This document shows positions 11,201 to 16,818 of a DNA stretch of 16,818 nt, one piece after another. A program made the position numbers and the translations under genes. Source of the DNA: Smittium culicis (lineage: Eukaryota > Kickxellomycota > Harpellomycetes > Harpellales > Legeriomycetaceae); NCBI GenBank assembly GCA_001970855.1, contig LSSN01002554.1:1-16818 (forward strand). Reading direction: 5' to 3'. Position 1 is the stretch's first letter; each line of letters opens with the position of its first letter. Below the pieces are notes generated by a model. It ran no database searches and had not been told where the DNA came from. It saw only the letters and a program-made list of their open reading frames with translations.

Positions 11201-11269
11201 GTTGCCTACATCTTGAATGTCATTATGCTCTAAATCTTTTTCAGTATTGTTTTGGGGATTTCCTGCCAT
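8201..11269 (-). CDS. mcm4: DNA replication licensing factor Mcm4 (MCM2-7 helicase subunit)
   Basis: 1022 residues, intronless, a little longer than yeast Mcm4 (about 930). Mcm4 is an AAA+ ATPase in the ring helicase loaded at origins and active in CMG at forks. The N-terminal ~180 residues are Ser/Thr-rich and likely disordered, with SP/TP sites (S49, T60, T101), an Arg run at 106-110 and an SQ/TQ cluster; this is the usual target of cell-cycle kinases. The MCM N-domain starts near IWGT (187). The zinc finger is C373-x2-C376, C395-x4-C400. The AAA+ core has Walker A GDPGVSKS (607-614), [11 protein letters not shown] (632-642), Walker B IDEFDKM (670-676), sensor 1 AANP (713-716), the arginine finger SRFD (739-742) and a likely sensor 2 at R848. 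A winged-helix-like tail follows a Ser/Gly-rich linker. Subunit identity rests on the [20 protein letters not shown] and [24 protein letters not shown] blocks. ATG follows AAAACAAG; stop is TGA. The gene is complete. Confidence 0.98.
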   Translation of the reverse strand: [1022 protein letters not shown]

Positions 11270-12013
11270 CTTGTTTTTAGATTACAGGTAATTTCTTTTT
11301 CTAGTGTTGTATATATTTAAAAGTATTTATAAGTATATGTTGTTAGCTTGATAGCGATTATTGTTTATCCTTTAAAAAAATTTGAACAAAAGTTGGATTA
11401 TATTCAAGCTGGAACAAAATAATTTATGGTACTAAAGGGATTTATTGCTTTTATAATATACTGTATTGTTTTTTTATTATTATTCCTTTGAGATTTAGCA
11501 CTCCGAATTATGGTTGGCTGCTATTACTTAAAGTAAACAAATGGAACTGGCTTTCAATTTGGAAATATTGGTTTGCTAGCTTTATTTACATTTAATCCTT
11601 TCAGAATTGGCTATCAATTTTTCGATTGAATAGTTATCCAATAAATTATAAGTCACTCAAATCAGCTTTAAATAGTAATATACTATTGGCAACATAAATT
11701 GCTGAATCAATAATAAATAGTTGTTATTTGGTATATCCAATTATGGCTTATTAATAAATTATTATGTGTTGGACATTGCAAGTGTTAATTCTGGTAAATG
11801 GCCCTTAAGTTTGCCCGATTTCATTGATAAGTCCTATTATTTCCTATCAACGAATAATTATTGCATATAAAACATATACCCTTTACTATTTCTCGCAACT
11901 GAAAGTTGTATTTTTTTTTTTTTTTTTAGAATTAGTTTATTTTGAATTACTAAAGTATTATAATTATAAAGTGTAAAATTAAGAAGATTGTGCCCTATTG
12001 AATTGTTTTAAAT
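11270..12013 (-). promoter_or_regulatory. Upstream region of mcm4
   Basis: The presumed promoter and 5' UTR of mcm4 lie next to 11269. No ACGCGT (the MCB box of yeast S-phase genes) is present here, so control by that element is not supported. A T17 tract lies at 11911-11927. No ORF of note. Confidence 0.45.
11911..11927. repeat. Poly-T tract (17 T)
   Basis: Seventeen consecutive T's, about 90 bp beyond the stop codon of the minus-strand fragment at 12014-12376. Read on the minus strand it is a poly-A run downstream of that relic, where the tail of a retroposed LINE copy would be expected; slippage is equally possible. Confidence 0.9.
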
Positions 12014-12376
12014 TTAATTGAATTTAATTTTTCTCACCTCACCTGGTTCAATAAAAAACCAAAGGTTTCTTATTTGAAGCCATGTTTTGTTGAAAATATA
12101 GGGCGTATATATTGAGAAATTTTGTTTGATAAGGTCAATGACCATTATTTTCAATCTTTTGAAAAGATTTTCTGAGTTTAGTCTTATATTGGATAGAGAG
12201 CACTCTACTCTCGCTCTGTGGATATTCCATATTGCTAGTGCATGCAGAGTCTTAATATTTGGGAACTTATTTTCGAGAATGTTTAATCCATTAAATAATA
12301 TAGAATCTTGATTGTACTTTTGAATATGGGAGACTCTTAGTGTGAGAGGAACTTTTTTTCCTAGGAAAACTATTTG
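12014..12376 (-). pseudogene. 120-codon open fragment resembling the C-terminus of a LINE-type polyprotein
   Basis: Minus strand, open for 120 codons between a TAG (12377-12379) and a TAA (12014-12016), with no ATG near its start. The hypothetical peptide has an LHALAIWNIHRARVE block (residues 44-58), an amphipathic stretch NLFKRLKIMVIDLIKQNF (70-87) and a Trp-rich tail (W99, W106). The 'xLxxiWxixRaRxE' block resembles the region after the CCHC-like knuckle near the C-terminus of LINE reverse-transcriptase polyproteins, from memory and without a search. No RT catalytic motif lies in the window upstream of it, where frames are broken. Most likely a truncated relic; a terminal exon of an unknown gene is the alternative. 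A plus-strand frame at 12138-12311 is its antisense shadow. Confidence 0.42.
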
Positions 12377-12379
12377 CTA

Positions 12380-12786
12380 GTTATATCAATTTCGTAATAT
12401 TAGCTAAATAAAGTAACCTATTTTGGGGGTTCATAATGAAGAAAGCACTTTGTTGAAACTCAAAATTATTGGACCATTTATTCTATAGATAAAAATATTA
12501 TTGGCAGAATTGAATAGGAATTTCGATTTTTTAAATTTTTTTATTAGATTTTAAATGAATTATTTGCAAAAAAAAAGTACTAAGCTATTTTTATTGGATA
12601 AAAATTAAGGCGATTTTCATACACTGTAACACATTAATCACACAAGCACTCTCTTCATAAAGAATCTCCTATTTGATAATATACTATAATTGAATTTATA
12701 CTCAAAATAAAATTTGAAGAAAAGGAAAAATTTAATAGAAAATGTTCCGGTCCTCAAAAGAATCTCGCATATACAATATTTTTATG
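12380..12786. other. AT-rich stretch between the LINE-like relic and MITE B2
   Basis: No gene. Minus-strand frames here contain brief protein-like pieces but are broken by many stops, so they may be older parts of the relic at 12014-12376. No reverse-transcriptase motif was found. Confidence 0.45.
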
Positions 12787-12988
12787 TTAACCTTTTCTAG
12801 GGCCAGCACTCTTAAACTTTTTTAATAAACATAATTGGATAAACCAAGTAATAGATATTTTTTACTGGATAAGATATATTTAATATCCAATAAAAGTATA
12901 CGGATATACATTAATTTATCTGTTTTTCATAATGGTTGGATGATTTTGAAAGTTCAAAAAAAAAGCCAGCTATCTCTGAAAAGGCTAA
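12787..12988 (-). mobile_element. Family B copy 2, diverged TTAA-flanked MITE
   Basis: 202 bp bounded by TTAA and CTAA. The left end is TTAACCTTTTCTAGGGCCAG, the right end CTGAAAAGGCTAA. It shares with copy 1 the blocks CATAATTGGATAA, the TAATTTATC region, GGTTGGAT and AGTTCAAAAAAAAA followed by GCC. It is more decayed than copy 1. It lies about 270 bp before the family A cluster. Confidence 0.68.
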
Positions 12989-13259
12989 GCAAACTATATA
13001 TAATAACTTTAGAATTTGGGTGAAAATCTTTACTCATAGTAGGTAGTATTCGTTTGAGGATATAATGGTTAAAAAAAATCTGATTTTTACTTTGCAAAAT
13101 TTTTATCTGCATGTTTAACTAAGGGATAAATTTACTTTAGTAATTGACGAGACTTACCTGAAAATATATTTCAGCCACTCTTTTATTCTTATACCTTTCA
13201 TGAGCCACTCACTTTTTTCTAACTACCTAAAATAGTCAACAATATTCATAGTTCATGTA

Positions 13260-13455
13260 TTAACCCTTTCGCGGGCGGTAGACTATTTTTGGCCTCGAAA
13301 TATAACCAATTGAGTTATATTAAAACACTTTAATTCCGAGGCCTTAAGAAATATTGGTTTAATGAAAAATAACAGCAAATAATAAATTTAATTTTAAATC
13401 ATAAACGAATCAATAAATTAAAATTTATAAAGAGTGTTGGACGGGAAAGGGTTAA
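13260..13455 (+). mobile_element. Family A copy 2, TTAA-flanked MITE
   Basis: 196 bp with perfect TTAA on both sides. Left end TTAACCCTTTCGCGGGCGGT, right end GGACGGGAAAGGGTTAA. Inner landmarks shared with the other A copies are GACTATTTTTGG, TTCCGAGGCCTTAA, AACAGCAAATAAT and AAAGAGTGTTGG. Non-coding; would depend on a transposase made elsewhere. Confidence 0.87.
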
Positions 13456-13532
13456 TTAACTATATAGAAACATTATTGGCTAAATTATTTTTTTGTCCAA
13501 TAAATATTCACCTATTTAAGCTTAGCCTTTTA

Positions 13533-13729
13533 TTAACCCTTTCCCGTCCATTACTCTTAAAAAAAATAAATATTATGATTAGTTTATGATTTAAGAGCAA
13601 GTTTATTATTTGTTGTCAATATACAGTATACCAATATTTCTTAATGACTCTGAATTAAAGTATTTTTATTAAACATGGTTGGCTATATCTGGTGGGCCAA
13701 AAATAGTCTACCGCCCGGGAAAGGGTTAA
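13533..13729 (-). mobile_element. Family A copy 3, inverted TTAA-flanked MITE
   Basis: 197 bp, perfect TTAA on both sides, reversed relative to its neighbours. It starts TTAACCCTTTCCCGTCCA and ends CTACCGCCCGGGAAAGGGTTAA-like. The reverse complement aligns along its length with copy 2, though the GAGGCCTTAA block has mutated (GACTCTGAATTAA on the + strand). With copies 2 and 4 it forms large imperfect inverted repeats. Confidence 0.87.
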
Positions 13730-13804
13730 AGTGTATATTGGTGATTATTTACAAAATAAACACTTTTTTGATTCAAGAGTTACATTGTACATAAATTTCA
13801 CATT

Positions 13805-14001
13805 TTAACCCTTTCACGAGCGGTAGACCATTTTTGACCTACAAAATATAGCCAACAGCGTTCAATTAATATACTTTAATTCCGAGGCCTTAAAGAATTT
13901 TGGTTTATTTTAAAATAACAGCAAATAATATACTTGCTTAAAAATCGTAAGCGAATCATTAAATTCATATTTTTAAAGAGTGTTGGACGGGAAAGGGTTA
14001 A
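13805..14001 (+). mobile_element. Family A copy 4, TTAA-flanked MITE
   Basis: 197 bp, perfect TTAA on both sides. Left end TTAACCCTTTCACGAGCGGT, right end GGACGGGAAAGGGTTAA. It keeps TTCCGAGGCCTTAA, AACAGCAAATAATA and AAAGAGTGTTGG. The left end carries G-to-A changes relative to copy 2, consistent with age or deamination. Confidence 0.87.
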
Positions 14002-14430
14002 TATATCCAATAAATTAATCTAGAATTTATTTTAGCAAATAAGACTTTTAAAATTAAATAAATAAAAAAAATCAAGATTCCATTCATTGTTCAGCCAATA
14101 ATAATTTATAATTTCTAGTATTCGTTCAAATAATTTCAAGCTTCAACATAACGCTTTCTTCGTTTAGAATCCCCGACATGTCAAGAACTGACACTATTAT
14201 GAGCTAAACAGGTTATATTACTTTACTTTTTTTTAGAGGAAATAATTTTTGGTTATTATTGGCCAGATTATGTTCAATGCAGCAATAATATTTAATTCAC
14301 TTTATTAATTTTGTTACATAATTTGTACCACAACGGATATCTACATTTCAGCTATATTTCATATACACTTAATTCTGTTCTTATACTTATGCAATCCATA
14401 CTCGAGCATATATCATTGCTTTGCTATTGT
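14002..14430. other. AT-rich intergenic stretch
   Basis: No gene, RNA or repeat end recognised. It separates the MITE cluster from the coding relic at 14431-14910. Confidence 0.5.
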
Positions 14431-14910
14431 TTAGTATAATAATTTAGAGCATAATAACGCACCATTATAGGCAGATTCAACACCTGACCATCTCTTTGCT
14501 CTGAATTCCTTATAATTCTAAGCCAAAATTAACCACTATAAAAATGATGACAGCGAGATAATAATAAGATTCGAGCGATTCTAACGTCTCCATCAGAAAA
14601 TACTGCAGTCAAGTCATCCTACTCAAGAAACTCATCAATCAAATATGTAACATCCAAAACAATATGATAGAACTATTAAAAAACATTTAAAACTAATGCA
14701 CTGCTGCCGTTTTAGTTTGCAAAATGCCTAATTGTTCCCCTTACAAATGCCGCATACTAATTTGTAAAAGCGCTGTGAATAAATTCATATAGCAGTTTAA
14801 TTTCTTTAACCATTTTACAAAAATCATGGTTTGGCAGGGGGGAACTAGTTTCTTATTTTATTACTAAGCACAGCTACAGCTTTTCCCAAAAAAACTACAT
14901 CATTTACACT
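14431..14910 (-). pseudogene. Decayed protein-coding relic with stop pattern consistent with C-to-T decay
   Basis: One minus-strand frame, from 14837 down to 14529, reads as plausible protein interrupted only by TAG or TAA: LPNHDFCKMVKEIKLLYEF, then YAAFVRGTIRHFAN, then FYHIVLDVTYLIDEFLE, then DDLTAVFSDGDVRIARILLL and SRCHHFYSG. Shifted frames extend it on both sides (NDVVFLGKAVAVLSNKIRN at 14848-14910; EFRAKRWSGVESAYNGALLC at 14431-14508). The five internal stops are TAG, TAA, TAA, TAG and TAG, each one C-to-T change from a Gln codon. I do not recognise the family; a gag-like or other transposon protein is a guess. Not functional. Confidence 0.42.
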
Positions 14911-15286
14911 TCAGCCCAATTTTGTGTTGTTTTTTAGCAAACATTTCTTGTACTTGCTTGGCCTTTTTAGCTCCATCTTTAAGTTTCTCATAAAACTTTT
15001 AGCTTTTCTTAAAGTAAAACAGAATTTTCTTGCTTCTTCATCCAATTTATTTACTTTCCCTATAAATAATTTTGTTTCAGTATCCTTCACACTCTCACTC
15101 TATATTGTACTGCAGAATATATTTAAAACTTTATTTAATCCTCAATAAACATATCTCTTATACTTAAAATTTCCTGACTATATATGCTCTACCGTGGTCC
15201 ATTAGCCTTTGGTTGCATCTAAAATTACCTTCATTTTATCTTTGTCATCGTATCAACCTCTTCAAAAATATTTTTATTGTGTAAAT
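14911..15286 (+). promoter_or_regulatory. Upstream region of the RING-H2 gene
   Basis: Pyrimidine-rich plus strand next to the ATG at 15287, as in many fungal promoters and leaders. A hydrophobic frame at 14924-15148 begins at GTG and comes from T-rich sequence, so it is not called. TTTTTTAG at 14931-14938 could act as a splice acceptor for a leader intron, but no donor is evident. Confidence 0.4.
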
Positions 15287-16177
15287 ATGTTCTTTATAAA
15301 ATACCCGCATTTCTCGCTCTGCTTCCCAGTTGCGATATATGCTATCCCAATATTTCCTACTCTCCAATACTTGCTACCCAATAGTCAAAACTATAACCCT
15401 CGAAATTTAAACTTTTACAACAATCAGCAAAATTTCACCATATCGAAAAGACAATCAAATTCGCAAGCCGATGTTTCATACACTCCTTATATATTCGGAT
15501 TCCTCTTAACTATTCTAGTCTTCACTCTAATTCGCATCTACTTCCATTATAGAAGATCGAATATGGTAATGCGAGACATTTCCCCGAATCAACAAGGTTT
15601 ATATGTTAGGCCTAATCCAACTATGAGGGGCAATAACGTTTACCCACTTTCCGATAACCGTGTGGTTTATTTCTCAGTATTTAGACCTAATCTCATTGGA
15701 AGTAGCTACGTATATTTTAACGCTGCTGAAACGGATCCTCGAATCTCTCGCCGAATCAACCCTGCTGCCGATAAAAAGGTTTTCTTGACTAAAGACGAAC
15801 TTGATAATAACTACCCTGCACTAAATTTCTCCACAATAAACTCTTTCTCAAATAAACCCCTCTCATACCCCCTCTCAGAAGCCCAGCCCTCCCAAAATGC
15901 AGCTGCAACTGATGCCCATAACCATTCAGGCAGCTCTGAAGCAGTTGTCCCGTTCCATTCACCACACGCTAATTCTTCATCTGACTTAAAGTCTAATGAA
16001 ACTGAATGCCTAATTTGTTTCGAATCAATAAATAACAACGATAACGTTAGGTCCATCCCCTGCAACCACTTCTTCCACAAAGACTGCCTTGACGTTTGGC
16101 TTAAAACAAGGTCAACTTTTTGCCCTACTTGCAGATATGACCTCAAAATCCAAAAGCCAAACACAAATACTGATTAA
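15287..16177 (+). CDS. Single-span RING-H2 finger protein, probable membrane E3 ubiquitin ligase
   Basis: 296 residues from the first ATG in the frame (15287); the frame is open upstream to 15206 but offers only a TTG. Residues 1-30 are hydrophobic after Lys5, like a signal peptide. A short Asn/Gln-rich, presumably lumenal stretch follows, with dibasic KR at 54-55 (possible Kex2 site). A membrane span lies at about 66-86 (TPYIFGFLLTILVFTLIRIYF), followed by HYRRS, which suggests a cytosolic C-terminal side. Residues 90-235 are low-complexity and Ser/Asn-rich. The RING-H2 finger has C241-x2-C244-x14-C259-x-H261-x2-H264-x2-C267-x11-C279-x2-C282. W271 and P280 sit where E2-contacting residues are common. 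By family knowledge such proteins move ubiquitin from an E2 to membrane substrates in the ER, Golgi, vacuole or plasma membrane. Substrate unknown. No PA domain is visible, unlike RNF13-type proteins. The RING is certain; the start is likely but not proven. Confidence 0.87.
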   Translation: MFFIKYPHFSLCFPVAIYAIPIFPTLQYLLPNSQNYNPRNLNFYNNQQNFTISKRQSNSQADVSYTPYIFGFLLTILVFTLIRIYFHYRRSNMVMRDISPNQQGLYVRPNPTMRGNNVYPLSDNRVVYFSVFRPNLIGSSYVYFNAAETDPRISRRINPAADKKVFLTKDELDNNYPALNFSTINSFSNKPLSYPLSEAQPSQNAAATDAHNHSGSSEAVVPFHSPHANSSSDLKSNETECLICFESINNNDNVRSIPCNHFFHKDCLDVWLKTRSTFCPTCRYDLKIQKPNTNTD

Positions 16178-16818
16178 ACTTCTGCTATAAACATATTCTA
16201 ATTGTAATCTCATTCTTATCACACACCTTCACTCATTTGTCCTTTTTTTAAATTGTTTCTGGTACCCGAAGGTTTTCATTTTCCTCAAACACTACTGCTA
16301 TTTTTTTTCTTCTTTCCATAATCCACAGTATCATCACAAATAATGCTAATTTCATAATTGTGTTAAGTTGTCTTGCAACTGAATCAAAAAAAATATTCTA
16401 CTAGCACTACCATTCTCGCTATTGATTATTTTTTTATTTAATAATATTTTTTTTCTGTTTTATTATTGTAACGCATACTTTAGTTTATTCATTTATTTGA
16501 AATCTAGTGCTTTTTTTTAGTAGAATACAAGCTAATTTAAAAAATAAATTTATAGTTTCATGCATATTTAAGTCTAGTTGATATTTTTTCACCTTAACCT
16601 TAGAAAATAAAAAATCATTGATATCAATGTCTATTTTCTCATAGGCGAATAAAATAATAGCTATTCAATACATTGATTGGATATAGTTATTTACCTAAAA
16701 AAATGTTTTAAAAATAGCGCAAAACAGAAAAAACAGTTTAAACAACACATAGCATACACTTTTTTTTTTTAAAAATAACCTGATCCATAACGTCTGTACC
16801 GATAACTAATTATACATA
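16178..16818. other. 3' flank of the RING-H2 gene
   Basis: Contains the presumed 3' UTR and AT-rich spacer with T-runs (e.g. 16760-16770). No further gene or repeat seen to the window end. Confidence 0.55.

Noticed and set aside
12138..12311. Plus-strand frame with ATG
   Set aside because: It is the antisense of the longer, more protein-like minus-strand fragment 12014-12376.
13190..13259. CCTTTCATGAGCCACTC, similar to the left end of family A
   Set aside because: No second end and no TTAA boundary before the next intact element begins.
14924..15148. Hydrophobic plus-strand frame upstream of the RING gene
   Set aside because: GTG start and a Phe/Leu-rich composition that simply reflects T-rich DNA.
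15811..16164. 117-codon minus-strand frame opposite the RING gene
   Set aside because: Antisense shadow of the RING-H2 coding sequence.
1..16818. tRNA genes, CRISPR arrays, or a recoded stop codon
   Set aside because: No B-box-like GGTTCRANYCC with a cloverleaf context and no spaced direct repeats were seen. The three real genes end in TAA or TGA with no internal stops, so the TAA/TAG in the relics indicate decay rather than reassignment.

Overview
The window looks like nuclear DNA from an AT-rich fungus. I infer an early-diverging, zygomycete-grade lineage (Harpellales-like genomes have this character), but nothing here fixes the taxon. Support comes from a fungal-style Mcm4, short GT-AG introns, compact genes in very AT-rich spacers, Asn/Ser-rich protein tails, and TTAA-flanked transposon relics. 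No operons, bacterial signals, tRNA, rRNA or CRISPR were seen.

Only three genes can be supported, and they fill about one third of the window. (1) 3551-5451, + strand: a three-exon gene for a basic helix-loop-helix transcription factor of the Max/Myc-like type. Its DNA-binding residues sit on a 37-nt middle exon, so single-frame ORF calling misses them. (2) 8201-11269, - strand: intronless mcm4, a subunit of the MCM2-7 replicative helicase, with all catalytic motifs. (3) 15287-16177, + strand: a secretory-pathway RING-H2 protein with one membrane span, probably an E3 ubiquitin ligase.

The rest is mostly a transposon graveyard. There are six short non-autonomous elements of about 200 bp, in two related families (A, four copies; B, two copies). 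Their ends start TTAACCCTTTC, and TTAA or CTAA lies at both boundaries, as in piggyBac-type elements. Three A copies alternate in orientation at nearly equal spacing in 13260-14001. Four minus-strand stretches read like decayed protein-coding sequence: 2337-2565, 6897-7137, 12014-12376 and 14431-14910. The longest uninterrupted one (120 codons) resembles the C-terminal region of a LINE-type polyprotein. The one at 14431-14910 carries in-frame stops of the kind that C-to-T decay of Gln codons makes.

The three genes are functionally unrelated (transcription, DNA replication, ubiquitylation) and each seems to have its own promoter. I see no multi-gene system. The most distinctive content is the TTAA-flanked repeat cluster and the coding fossils.
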